Shown here: piece by piece, positions 51,229 to 59,748 of the stretch
How positions within the stretch are numbered: position 1 is the first letter of the stretch
How the letters are laid out: each line of letters opens with the position of its first letter
NCBI RefSeq assembly: GCF_037478305.1
Contig: NZ_JBBGAZ010000004.1
Coordinates: 62,001 to 126,000, forward strand
Direction of reading: 5' to 3'
Length of the DNA stretch: 64,000 nucleotides
Origin: Cognatishimia coralii
GTDB lineage: Bacteria; Pseudomonadota; Alphaproteobacteria; Rhodobacterales; Rhodobacteraceae
Position numbers and translations under genes: made by a program
The notes under the pieces: generated by a model
Seen by the model: the letters and a program-made list of their open reading frames with translations, nothing else
Told to the model about the DNA's origin: nothing
Database searches by the model: none

Positions 51229-52458
51229 GTGACCCAATCCAATTGGACGCGCCGGTCGACTTTGGCCGGGATGGGTGCGGCTTTGACGGCAGCAATGTTG
51301 CCGGTCCAAGCCTTTGCGGCCGGTGGCCCCCGCGGTTATCTGCGCACCAATTGGAGTCAGGATCCCTTTGCCTATGGGTCTTATTCCTATGTCGCTAAAG
51401 GGTCCCGGAAAAAGGACCGCCGCAATCTGGAAGCCCCGATCGACGGGCGCATCTTTTTTGCGGGTGAGGCAACTTTCTATAAACGCTCCAGCACGGTGCA
51501 CGCGGCTCATGAGTCAGGGCTGCGCGTGGCGTCGATGCTCAGCAAGAAGGGTCACAAGCGGGTTGCCGTGATCGGTGCTGGCATGAGCGGGCTGACCGCC
51601 GCCAAGAGCTTGGCGGATCGCGGGCATGAAGTGACCGTGCTTGAGGCGCGTGACCGTATCGGCGGACGGCTTTGGACGGATGAACGTCTTGGCGTGCCGC
51701 TGGACCTTGGCGCGAGCTGGATTCACGGCACCGATGGCAATCCTTTGACGGCCTTGTCAGACCAGCAGGCGATTGCGCGGGTTGCGACGGACGAAAGCTA
51801 TGCACTGCGTGGGGGCGACGGGCGCGTGATGCGAGACGCGGAAGTCCCCGATTGGATTTGGGATGAGGTCGAGATTCAGACCTCTGCCGGTGCGGATGTC
51901 GATGAGCTGAACACATCGGCCTACTTGTTTGACGATGATTATGAGGGCGAAGAGGTCGTTTTCCCCGGCGGGTATACGGATATTCTGGGCGCTCTGCAGG
52001 GCGAATACGACGTGCGCCTCTCAACGCAGGTGGGCATGATTACACTTGAGGACAATCAAGTCTGGGTCACGCCGCGCGCCGCTCTACCCGAGGCCTATGA
52101 CGCCGTTCTGGTCACTGTGCCTCTGGGCGTTTTGAAAGAGGGCGGTATTGGATTTAAGCCAGAATTGCCCGCAGCCAAACGTCGCTCGATTTCGCGTCTG
52201 GGCATGGGGCTTTTGGATAAGGTCTACCTGCAGTTTGACCGCCCGTTTTGGGACAAAGACGTCACCTGGATTTACACGCCAGAGGCTGGCGGCGAGCGCG
52301 GACAATTCAACGTCTGGCTGAACTTTTACAAGACCCATGGCGTGCCAATTATCATGGCCTTTAACGGCGGAAGCGCGGCGCATGCGCTGGCACATCAAAG
52401 CGATCAGGCGGTAATTTCGCAGGCCGCCAAGGTCATCCGCAGCGCCTATTCCGCCTAG
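51229..52458 (+). CDS. Tat-exported flavin amine oxidase with circularly permuted domain order
   Basis: A 409-residue protein. It starts with a twin-arginine signal (TRRSTLAGMGAALTAAMLPVQAFA). Residues 40-104 hold the segment normally found at the C-terminus of flavin amine oxidases: TNWSQDPFAYGSYSYV, then RIFFAGEAT and STVHAAHESGLRVASML. Only then comes the usual N-terminal FAD motif VAVIGAGMSGLTAAKSLADRGHEVTVLEARDRIGGRLW (112-149) and DLGASWIHG. The protein ends at AKVIRSAYSA, just where normal family members go on to the WSxDP segment. So the order is permuted, in one intact frame. GTG start directly after ubiK. Periplasmic substrate unknown. Confidence 0.88.
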   Translation: MTQSNWTRRSTLAGMGAALTAAMLPVQAFAAGGPRGYLRTNWSQDPFAYGSYSYVAKGSRKKDRRNLEAPIDGRIFFAGEATFYKRSSTVHAAHESGLRVASMLSKKGHKRVAVIGAGMSGLTAAKSLADRGHEVTVLEARDRIGGRLWTDERLGVPLDLGASWIHGTDGNPLTALSDQQAIARVATDESYALRGGDGRVMRDAEVPDWIWDEVEIQTSAGADVDELNTSAYLFDDDYEGEEVVFPGGYTDILGALQGEYDVRLSTQVGMITLEDNQVWVTPRAALPEAYDAVLVTVPLGVLKEGGIGFKPELPAAKRRSISRLGMGLLDKVYLQFDRPFWDKDVTWIYTPEAGGERGQFNVWLNFYKTHGVPIIMAFNGGSAAHALAHQSDQAVISQAAKVIRSAYSA

Positions 52459-52656
52459 ACCCACCGCCTATTTCTTGTGGATTTTAACGACTTGTCCACA
52501 ACTTATTGCGGTGTTTTCAAATATTTCCCTTTACTTAAGCGGGCCCAGACTCCACCATACCTAGTAAGGGAGGAGGGCTCTCCTACCTCCCATCGAGCAG
52601 GCACCAAGCGCTGGTTACGCTGCCACGTCCCGGCGCAATAACGAAAGGGTGGCGCC

Positions 52657-53157
52657 ATGGCATTATCAGAGCAGTATCTCGAAGAAGACATTCATCCCAT
52701 CGACATCGTCGAACACATTGCCGAGCATCACGAGTGGAGTTTTGACCGCATCGCGGATGATCAGATCGCAATGGCCATTGAAGGGCAATGGAAGACCTAT
52801 TCCATCACGCTCGCTTGGTCGGGATATGAAGAAATGCTCAAGATGGTGTGTTCCTTTGAAATGGAACCTCCGTCAGATCGCATGCCGCAATTGTTCGAAG
52901 TCCTCAATGCCGTGAATGATCAATGCTGGGCCGGTGGCTTCACCTATTGGACCGAGCAGAACATGATGATCTATCGCTATGGTCTGGTTCTGGCGGGTGG
53001 TCAGGTCGCAAGCCCTGATCAGATCGACACGATGATCAACGCAGCGATCATGAGCGCGGAACGCTTCTATCCGGCCATTCAGCTGGCCACATGGGGCGGA
53101 CGTTCAGTTGAGGACGCAATGCAGGTTGCGATCGCTCAGGCCTACGGGCGGGCGTAA
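52657..53157 (+). CDS. YbjN-domain protein
   Basis: A 166-residue cytoplasmic protein of the YbjN family. It shows EWSFDRIADDQIAMAIEGQWKTYSITLAWS, then MVCSFEMEPPSDRMPQLFEVLNAVNDQCWAGGFTYW and a helical end AAIMSAERFYPAIQLATWGG. The fold resembles type III secretion chaperones. Family members act as sensors or chaperones in several processes; the target here is unknown. The upstream 198 bases hold no gene; a hairpin GGGAACGG / CCGTTCCC (53168-53193) follows the stop. Confidence 0.85.
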   Translation: MALSEQYLEEDIHPIDIVEHIAEHHEWSFDRIADDQIAMAIEGQWKTYSITLAWSGYEEMLKMVCSFEMEPPSDRMPQLFEVLNAVNDQCWAGGFTYWTEQNMMIYRYGLVLAGGQVASPDQIDTMINAAIMSAERFYPAIQLATWGGRSVEDAMQVAIAQAYGRA

Positions 53158-53244
53158 AACCCAGTCTGGGAACGGAATTTTCTGGCCGTTCCCGATAGGC
53201 GCACTAGGTTGCGGCCTAAGTCTTAATTCTGACACAGGCCGCCC

Positions 53245-54645
53245 GTGCGTTCACTTGTTCTTTTCCGAAATGATTTGCGGGTTGCTGACAACCCCGCGCT
53301 AACTACAGCTGCGGCGCGGGGCGAGGTTTTGCCCGTGTTTGTCTATGAGCCCGAGGCCTATGGCGCGGCGGCGAAATGGTGGTTGCATCACTCGCTGACG
53401 GCCTTGGCACAGGACTTGGGCGGCTTGCTGGTCCGGCAAGGGGAACCGCTTGAGGTCATTGAAGGACTTGTTGCCGACTATGGCGTCGACGCGGTGTTTT
53501 GGAACCGGCGCTATGAGCCTGCTGGCATTGCCAAAGACACAGAAATGAAGGCTGCGCTGGGCGCGGCGGGTGTCGTGGTCGAAAGTTTCCCGGGCAACCT
53601 TTTGTTTGAGCCCTGGCAGATCAAAACCGGATCAGGCGGGCAGTTTAAGGTGTTTTCACCATTTTGGCGGGCCTGCCTGAAGGCGGGCGCTCCGGCCGCA
53701 CCTTTGGAACGCACGTCGCTTGCGGTCTTTGGCGCGACGGCTGAAATTGACGCATTAGATCTGTTGCCAACTAAGCCAGATTGGGCGACGGGTTTTGGCC
53801 CCGTATGGACACCCGGAGAAAAGGGGGCTTGGGCGCGTCTGGAGCATTTTCTGTCTGACGATATCAAGGGCTATAAAACAGGGCGAGACCGGCCGGACCA
53901 AACCCATGTCTCGCGTCTGTCACCGCATTTGCATTTCGGCGAGATCTCTCCGCGTCAGATCTGGCGCGAGGTGCAGCGCCAATGTGCCATGTATCCAAGT
54001 AAGCAAGGCGATGCGGACAAATTCCTCGCAGAAATTGGCTGGCGAGAGTTTTCGCATCAGCTGCTGTTTCACACGCCCGACCTGCCCGAGCAAAACCTGA
54101 ACCGCGCGTTTGATGCCTATCCATGGGCTGACAATCCGGGTCACCTAACTGCTTGGCAAAAAGGGAAAACAGGCTACCCGCTGGTGGATGCGGGCATGCG
54201 AGAGCTCTGGCACACGGGCTATATGCACAACCGCGTGCGCATGGTGGTGGCGAGCTTCCTGATCAAACATCTGCGCATCCATTGGAAACACGGCATGAAC
54301 TGGTTCTGGGACACTTTGCTGGATGCGGATCTCGCCAATAATACCGCGAGTTGGCAGTGGGTGGCGGGCTCCGGCGCGGATGCAGCACCCTATTTCCGCA
54401 TCTTCAACCCCACGACGCAGGCGCAAAAGTTCGACCCCAATGGCGACTACATTCGCAAGTGGTGTCCGGAACTTGCGGCATTGCCGACGAAGGTTCTGCA
54501 TGCCCCTTGGGAAGCCCCAGCTTTAGTGTTGCTAGAGGCTGGCGTAACCTTGGGTGCGACCTATCCCCACCCGATCGTCGATCACAAAGAGGCGCGCGCG
54601 GCGGCTTTGGCGGGGTATGACACCGTCAAATCGGCGCAAGCCTAA
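53245..54645 (+). CDS. phrB: Deoxyribodipyrimidine photolyase (class I CPD)
   Basis: A 466-residue FAD enzyme that repairs cyclobutane pyrimidine dimers with light. The N-terminal antenna domain has LVLFRNDLRVADNPAL and FWNRRYEP; the C-terminal FAD domain has VSRLSPHLHFGEISPRQIW, LAEIGWREFSHQLLFH, DAGMRELWHTGYMHNRVRMVVASFLIKHLRIHWKHGMNWFWDTLLDADLANN and AAPYFRIFNP. Length is typical. The start codon is GTG, fixed by homology of the first strand. Confidence 0.96.
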   Translation: MRSLVLFRNDLRVADNPALTTAAARGEVLPVFVYEPEAYGAAAKWWLHHSLTALAQDLGGLLVRQGEPLEVIEGLVADYGVDAVFWNRRYEPAGIAKDTEMKAALGAAGVVVESFPGNLLFEPWQIKTGSGGQFKVFSPFWRACLKAGAPAAPLERTSLAVFGATAEIDALDLLPTKPDWATGFGPVWTPGEKGAWARLEHFLSDDIKGYKTGRDRPDQTHVSRLSPHLHFGEISPRQIWREVQRQCAMYPSKQGDADKFLAEIGWREFSHQLLFHTPDLPEQNLNRAFDAYPWADNPGHLTAWQKGKTGYPLVDAGMRELWHTGYMHNRVRMVVASFLIKHLRIHWKHGMNWFWDTLLDADLANNTASWQWVAGSGADAAPYFRIFNPTTQAQKFDPNGDYIRKWCPELAALPTKVLHAPWEAPALVLLEAGVTLGATYPHPIVDHKEARAAALAGYDTVKSAQA

Positions 54646-54708
54646 AATCCAACTCGACCTTCGCAAGATTTCGCGCAATGCTGCGCGGAAATCTCGACGG
54701 AGGGGCAG

Positions 54709-55047
54709 ATGGCTGAGATCACATTTGACGATTTTCTAAAGGTCGATATTCGTACCGGGGTCGTCGTCGACGCCCAGCCCTATCCAGAGGCGCGCAAGCC
54801 TGCGATCAAACTCTGGGTGGATTTTGGTGATGAATTGGGTGTCAAGAAATCCTCGGCCCAGATCACCAAACACTACACGCCTGAAAGTGTCGTTGGGAAA
54901 CGTGTCATGGCCGTTGTGAATTTTCCGCCGCGTCAGATTGGGAAATTTATGTCGGAAATTCTGGTGCTTGGCGTACCGGATGACGAAGGCGAAGTCGTTT
55001 TGATTACGCCCGACAAAGAGGTGCCCAAAGGCGGGAGGCTCTATTGA
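54709..55047 (+). CDS. csaA: CsaA-type tRNA-binding protein
   Basis: A 112-residue dimeric OB-fold protein. It has the tRNA-binding-domain pattern FLKVDIRTGVVVDAQPYPEARKPAIKLWVDFGDELGVKKSSAQITKHY and ending GEVVLITPDKEVPKGGRLY. In Bacillus, CsaA was linked to protein export and chaperone function; its role here is unclear. GGAGGGG ribosome site. Its TGA overlaps the next ATG (TGATG). Confidence 0.93.
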   Translation: MAEITFDDFLKVDIRTGVVVDAQPYPEARKPAIKLWVDFGDELGVKKSSAQITKHYTPESVVGKRVMAVVNFPPRQIGKFMSEILVLGVPDDEGEVVLITPDKEVPKGGRLY

Positions 55048-55997
55048 TGGACCTCTTGATTACACGCCCCTTGCCGCAGTCCGTTGTTGAGGCCGCCCAA
55101 GAGCATTTCAATGTCACGGTCCGTTCCGAAACTTCGCCCCTCTCAGCGGATGAGTTGCGAACGTCACTCGCCGACTTTGACGCGATCCTGCCGACGTTGC
55201 GGGACAACTACTCGGCCGAGGTCTTTGCGGACGTCCCAAACCCGCGCGCGAAGATCCTCGCGAATTTCGGTGTCGGCTATAACCACATTGACGTGGAGGC
55301 CGCGAACAAAGCGGGCCTCATGGTCACCAATACCCCTGGCGCCGTCACCGACGCCACCGCCGATATCGCAATGACCTTGATCCTCATGTCCTGCCGTCGT
55401 GCGGGGGAAGGCGAACGTCTGGTGCGGGCGGGCAATTGGGATGGCTGGCATCCAACGCAGCTTTTGGGACAGCATGTCTCGGGCAAACGCGTCGGGATCG
55501 TGGGCATGGGGCGCATCGGCCAAGCTATCGCGCGCCGTTGCCATTATGGCTTTGGCATGGCCGTCAGCTACATGGCGCGCTCTGAAAAGGACCTGCCGTA
55601 TCCCGCGAATGCGCACAGCGATCTGGAAAGCCTCGCCGCCGAGGCCGATGTGCTCGTGGCCGCCGTCCCAGGTGGCGCAGATACGCTGCATCTGATCAAT
55701 GCGGACACGTTCAAAGCCATGAAACCTACCGCCCATTTCGTGAATATCTCGCGCGGCGAAGTGGTTGACGAGACGGCCCTGATCACAGCTCTTCAGGCCA
55801 AGGACATCGCGGGCGCTGGACTGGATGTCTACGAATTCGAACCCTCAGTACCCGACGCTTTGGTGGCCATGGAGAACGTCACGCTCCTGCCGCATCTGGG
55901 CACAGCCGCGCTGGAAGTGCGTGAGGGCATGGGGCTGATGGCGGTTGAAAACCTGAAGGCATTCGTGGCCGGAAACCCTTTGCCCAATAGGGTCTAG
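55047..55997 (+). CDS. D-isomer 2-hydroxyacid dehydrogenase (D-glycerate dehydrogenase-like)
   Basis: A 316-residue NAD(P)-dependent dehydrogenase. It shows the substrate-domain motif ILANFGVGYNHIDVEAANKAGLMVTNTPGAVTDATAD, the nucleotide motif GKRVGIVGMGRIGQAIARR and the FVNISRGEVVDETAL and DVYEFEP segments, with the catalytic Arg and a late His in LLPHLGTAALE. It most resembles glyoxylate/hydroxypyruvate reductases. The ATG at 55047 is chosen, in the stop of csaA, with GGGAGG 8 bases upstream. Substrate inferred from family only. Confidence 0.92.
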   Translation: MDLLITRPLPQSVVEAAQEHFNVTVRSETSPLSADELRTSLADFDAILPTLRDNYSAEVFADVPNPRAKILANFGVGYNHIDVEAANKAGLMVTNTPGAVTDATADIAMTLILMSCRRAGEGERLVRAGNWDGWHPTQLLGQHVSGKRVGIVGMGRIGQAIARRCHYGFGMAVSYMARSEKDLPYPANAHSDLESLAAEADVLVAAVPGGADTLHLINADTFKAMKPTAHFVNISRGEVVDETALITALQAKDIAGAGLDVYEFEPSVPDALVAMENVTLLPHLGTAALEVREGMGLMAVENLKAFVAGNPLPNRV

Positions 55998-56059
55998 CTG
56001 CGTCACCCTTGACCTTTGGTCACCCTTGCGGTGAAGTTTCCCGACTGCGAGGAGGCCAC

Positions 56060-57178
56060 ATGCACCAGCCAGCCATTACCGGAAGCGGCGTTTTCACGCC
56101 CAGCCAGATCATCACCAACGACGAACTTGTCGTGGCCTTTAACGCCTATGCGGACAAGTTTAACGCCGACAACGCCGAGGCGATTGCCGCAGGCGAGATC
56201 GAGACCATCGCCCATTCCAGCGCCGATTTCATCCTCAGCGCCAGTGGGATTGAGCAGCGCTATGTGATGGAAAAGGAAAGCATCCTTAATCCGGACATCA
56301 TGTTCCCGAAGCTGCGGTCTCGTTCCGACGATGAGCCGGGGATCATGGCGGAAATGGCGATAGATGCCTGCAACAAAGCACTCGCGCAGGCGGGACGCAC
56401 CGCAGACGAAGTGGATCTTGTGATCTGCGCGGCCTCCAATCACGAGCGCGCCTATCCGGCGATTGCCGTGGAAATTCAGGACCTTCTAGGGGCAGGGGGC
56501 TTTGCCTTTGACATGAACGTCGCCTGTTCTTCGGCCACCTTCGGCTTGCAGGCCGCTGCGGATATGATCCGCGCGGGATCGGTCAAATGCGCGCTGGTCG
56601 TGAACCCCGAGATCTGCTCGGGCCACCTGGAATGGCGCGACCGCGATTGCCATTTCATTTTCGGAGACGTCTGCACGGCGACCGTCATCGAACGGGCCGA
56701 GGATGCCAAAGGCGCGCATTTCCTTGTTCATTCCACCAAATGCGCGACGCAGTTCTCCAACAATATTCGCAACAACAACGGCTACCTGCGCCGCTCACAC
56801 ACCGACATGGAAGACCGCCGTGACATGCAGTTTATGCAGAACGGCCGCAAGGTTTTCAAAGAAGTGCTGCCACTGGTCGTGAACCACATCCAAGGCCATC
56901 TCGCCGAAGCGGGCGCGTCTGCGGACGACTTGAAGCGCCTCTGGCTGCACCAAGCCAACAAGTCGATGAACGACTTCATCGGACGCAAAGTGCTTGGCCG
57001 TGTGCCCGAGGAGGGCGAGCAGCCTAACATCCTGCAGGACTACGCCAATACATCCTCGGCGGGCTCGATCATTGCCTTCTCAAAATACAGCGACGACATG
57101 CAGCCCGGCGACAAAGGCGTAATCTGTTCCTTTGGTGCAGGTTATTCCGTGGGTTCGGTCCTGGTCGAGCGCGTCTAG
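56060..57178 (+). CDS. Beta-ketoacyl-ACP synthase III family protein
   Basis: A 372-residue thiolase-fold enzyme with the FabH triad: Cys156 in MNVACSSATFG, His297 in LWLHQANKSM and Asn330 in DYANTSSA. It is longer than FabH (about 320), with an insertion near residues 25-90. Such long KAS III enzymes make special acyl chains or secondary metabolites, so it is probably not the main FabH. The GAGGAGGCC site fixes the start at 56060; an in-frame ATG at 56009 is unsupported. It stands alone. Confidence 0.9.
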   Translation: MHQPAITGSGVFTPSQIITNDELVVAFNAYADKFNADNAEAIAAGEIETIAHSSADFILSASGIEQRYVMEKESILNPDIMFPKLRSRSDDEPGIMAEMAIDACNKALAQAGRTADEVDLVICAASNHERAYPAIAVEIQDLLGAGGFAFDMNVACSSATFGLQAAADMIRAGSVKCALVVNPEICSGHLEWRDRDCHFIFGDVCTATVIERAEDAKGAHFLVHSTKCATQFSNNIRNNNGYLRRSHTDMEDRRDMQFMQNGRKVFKEVLPLVVNHIQGHLAEAGASADDLKRLWLHQANKSMNDFIGRKVLGRVPEEGEQPNILQDYANTSSAGSIIAFSKYSDDMQPGDKGVICSFGAGYSVGSVLVERV

Positions 57179-57186
57179 TTTCAGCT

Positions 57187-57238
57187 TGTCGAAAATACTC
57201 TGGGGTGAGGCCGTCAGGCCGAGGGGCAAAGCCCTTAG
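57187..57238. repeat. Double-hairpin convergent-junction repeat, copy 3
   Basis: GTCGAAAATACTCTGGGGTGA is followed by GGCC / GGCC (57209-57220) and AGGGGC / GCCCTT (57222-57236). Same layout as copies 1 and 2. It lies between convergent KAS III and tdk and overlaps the tdk stop codon. Confidence 0.65.
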
Positions 57239-57816
57239 GTGTCGCCCATTTCTTCGCGCCAATGCCGACGGCACAGCGAAACATAGGTCTCGTTGCCGCC
57301 AATTTGCACCTGATCGCCGTCGGTCATGGCTTTGCCATCTGCGCCGCGTCGCACGACCATCGTGGCCTTCTTTCCACAATGGCAGATCGTGCGCACTTCG
57401 CGCATTTCATCGGCCAAGGCCAGGAGGGCGGCTGACCCGGGAAACAGCTCTCCTCGGAAATCGACCCGCAGTCCGTAACACATGATCGGCACGCGCAGGT
57501 CATCGACGGCTCGGGCGAGTTGCCAGACCTGATCCTTGGTCAGAAACTGCGCCTCATCGATAAAGACGCAGGCCACGTCGCCGTCGCCTAGGCGCGTTTC
57601 GATTTTGGCAAACATATCCGTGTCGCCATCAAAAGTATCGGCATCCTCCCCAATCCCAATCCGAGACGCGATCCGCCCTTTGCCTGCTCGATCATCTAAG
57701 CGGGCGGTCAGAAGATAGGTCTCCATCCCCCGTTCGCGATAGTTATGCGAGGCCTGCAAGAGCACCGTCGATTTGCCGGCGTTCATGGTCGAATATTGGA
57801 AATAAAGCTTTGCCAT
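57235..57816 (-). CDS. tdk: Thymidine kinase (type II)
   Basis: A 193-residue salvage enzyme that phosphorylates thymidine. It has the P-loop STMNAGKSTVLLQ, the VFIDEAQFL Walker B segment, GLRVDFRGELFPGS, and four Zn-binding Cys/His in TICHCGKKAT and SLCRRHW. Length is typical of the TK1-like class. Minus-strand single gene; upstream 377 bases are structured but non-coding. Confidence 0.97.
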   Translation of the reverse strand: MAKLYFQYSTMNAGKSTVLLQASHNYRERGMETYLLTARLDDRAGKGRIASRIGIGEDADTFDGDTDMFAKIETRLGDGDVACVFIDEAQFLTKDQVWQLARAVDDLRVPIMCYGLRVDFRGELFPGSAALLALADEMREVRTICHCGKKATMVVRRGADGKAMTDGDQVQIGGNETYVSLCRRHWREEMGDT

Positions 57817-58193
57817 AGCCCTGCTGATAAGCCCGCCTGACCGCGAAAATCAAGCCAGAATGCGAGCGCCGGGACGGTGGCTGTCACACCGCCCCGACTC
57901 TGTCGAGCATCGCACCCGGGCAGGGCGGTGGGGACAGGCCCCTGGGGATGAACACCCCCACCCGGATAAATCGCGCGACAGCCGCGATTCCTTTCGTTGC
58001 CCGAGGCGCCTCAAAAGGAATACGCACCTGGACGAAAAGCGTGTCTCGGGGGTCGATTGGGCTGAGCCACCTGCTTTCCGCCGCGTCTGCGATAACCTTA
58101 GGATGACAAATCCCTGAAAACCCAATAATGGGAAAAGACATTTCGATTTCCCCTAAGGCAAAGAAGCCGGGGTTTGGGCAGTAAGGGTTCATC
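57817..58193. other. Structured divergent intergenic region (possible small RNA)
   Basis: 377 bases between divergent tdk and the 152-residue protein gene. It holds several strong stems: CGGG-CGGTG / CACCG-CCCG (57870-57897), GGTGGGG / CCCCACC (57927-57962) and ATTCCTTT / AAAGGAAT around the palindrome GAGGCGCCTC (57986-58021). Open frames here show no family resemblance. It is too structured for a plain promoter, but it matches none of the RNAs I can recall (SRP RNA, RNase P, tmRNA). Confidence 0.4.
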
Positions 58194-58652
58194 ATGGCAA
58201 GCGTCGGCAGTTATCTGAAGAAACACACGGAGGCCCTCGTCAAAGATGTGGGGATCGAGGCTGCTTGCGATCTGACCGGCAAGTCCAAAGCGACTTTAGG
58301 GCGCTACTACAGCGACCACGACGAGCACTCGGATCGCTTTATGCCGGTAGACGCCGTCGCCGCTTTGGAAGAAGCGTCCTCCTACCCTCATGTAACTTCG
58401 GCCTTGGCCGAGCTGAAGGGGATTTCGCTCTCATTTGACGAGCGTCGCCGCAATCAGGAAAAATCCGGTGGGGTGAGCACGGATGTGATTGCTTTGAGCC
58501 AACGTTTTGCGATGTTGATGGCTGAGTACCATCAATCCATTGAAGACGGGGTGATCACGATCAATGAAGCAAAGCGGCTCTTGAAGGAAACCCTCGCGCT
58601 ACAGCAGGTTCTGATCGATATGAAGCTGCATTTGGAAGACGAGGCAGGATAA
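58194..58652 (+). CDS. Conserved 152-residue protein, phage-CII-like regulator
   Basis: Residues 1-60 look like a degenerate HTH (VKDVGIEAACDLTGKSKATLGRYYSDHDEHSDRFMPVDAVAALEEAS), with likeness to phage regulatory CII-type proteins (PF06892). Residues 100-150 are amphipathic helices (SQRFAMLMAEYHQSIEDGVITINEAKRLLKETLALQQVLIDMKLHLE). No other phage gene is near, so it is a domesticated or chromosomal family member. Function is unknown; DNA binding is inference. A weak hairpin (CCCCGAT / ATCGGGG, 58663-58686) follows the stop. Confidence 0.65.
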   Translation: MASVGSYLKKHTEALVKDVGIEAACDLTGKSKATLGRYYSDHDEHSDRFMPVDAVAALEEASSYPHVTSALAELKGISLSFDERRRNQEKSGGVSTDVIALSQRFAMLMAEYHQSIEDGVITINEAKRLLKETLALQQVLIDMKLHLEDEAG

Positions 58653-58812
58653 AGTCGGAAGCCCCCGATATATTCAGCCATCGGGGTGCCAGCCTAAATT
58701 CTGTGGGTATGACGCACTGACTGCTTCCGTAAGGTAAGCTTTGCACATAAAATGCACCAAGTCATTGCGGGATTCCCCTAGGTATTGGCGATTTATGGTC
58801 AGGCTTATTGGC

Positions 58813-59595
58813 CTACTTGTCCACAAAGTTTCCGAAAGGATCCTTCGGGTAGCCAACGCCTGCCAAATAGAGCCCTTGTGGCGGTGAAACCGGACCGCAG
58901 GCGGCCCGATTCTTGGCTTCGAGTGCGGCTTTGACATCGTCCGGTGCCCAAGTCCCAGCACCGACGCGCTCTAATGTGCCGACAAAGCTGCGCACCTGAT
59001 TGTGCAGGAAAGACCGCGCGCGCACATGAAAATGCGCTTCTGGGCCCCAAGGCATTTCAACCCGTTCAATACGCAACTCGTCCAGCGTTTTCACCGGGCT
59101 CGCGGCCTGACAGATCGACGAGCGGAAGGTGGTGAAGTCATGGTGGCCCAAGAGGTGGTTCGCGCCCTCTTGCATGGAGTCAATGTCCAGCGCGTGATTG
59201 ATTTGCCAGACCAGCCCTGCCTGATGTGTTGCGGGTGCGCGGCGCATGAGGATACGAAACAGGTAACGCCGCTCGACCGCAGAAAACCGCGCGTGCCAGT
59301 CGTCGTCCACGATGGCGGCATCGACGATGGAAACGGGGTCGGGCTTCAAATGGTAATTCAATGCCTCCGACAGGCGAAACGGCGTCCAATCCTTCTGCAA
59401 ATCGCAATGCGCGACCTGAGCCAATCCATGTACACCCGCATCCGTGCGGCCTGCAGCGGCGATGGTATGGGGGCCGGGCTCGAGCTTGGCCAAGGCCGCT
59501 TCGATCGCGCCCTGCACCGAAGGCTGATCGGCCTGACGTTGCCACCCTGCAAAGGGCGCGCCGTGATATTCGACTTTAAGAGCGATCCGAACCAT
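58813..59595 (-). CDS. truA: tRNA pseudouridine synthase A
   Basis: A 260-residue enzyme that makes pseudouridine at tRNA positions 38-40. The catalytic Asp is in AAGRTDAGVHGLAQVAHCDL. It shows RIALKVEYHGAPFAGWQRQ at the N-terminus, the RRYLFRILMRR strand and FHVRARSFLHNQVRSFVGTLERVG. Length is normal. Divergent from ycjX-like; single gene. Confidence 0.97.
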   Translation of the reverse strand: MVRIALKVEYHGAPFAGWQRQADQPSVQGAIEAALAKLEPGPHTIAAAGRTDAGVHGLAQVAHCDLQKDWTPFRLSEALNYHLKPDPVSIVDAAIVDDDWHARFSAVERRYLFRILMRRAPATHQAGLVWQINHALDIDSMQEGANHLLGHHDFTTFRSSICQAASPVKTLDELRIERVEMPWGPEAHFHVRARSFLHNQVRSFVGTLERVGAGTWAPDDVKAALEAKNRAACGPVSPPQGLYLAGVGYPKDPFGNFVDK

Positions 59596-59748
59596 GCCTC
59601 GCCATAGCCGTCCAAAGGCGTAGCTTCAATCCCACTCAGGGGCCGCGATGGGGAAATTTCTGTGCTTTTCCCGCCGCTCTTTGCGGGCTGCCTATGGAAA
59701 TGCACATCAGGGCCCCATAGGTTTTCCATAGCAAATGAAAGGGCAGAT

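Noticed and set aside
52470..52510. DnaA boxes (TTGTCCACA and a nearby inverted match)
   Set aside because: Each differs from TTATCCACA at one or two positions, there are only two, and no origin-type neighbours are present.
57884..58195. 103-codon minus-strand frame in the structured region
   Set aside because: No ribosome site, no family likeness, and it crosses several strong stems.
58194..58652. Prophage remnant based on the CII-like protein
   Set aside because: No integrase, structural or other phage gene lies nearby, and flanking genes are core genes.
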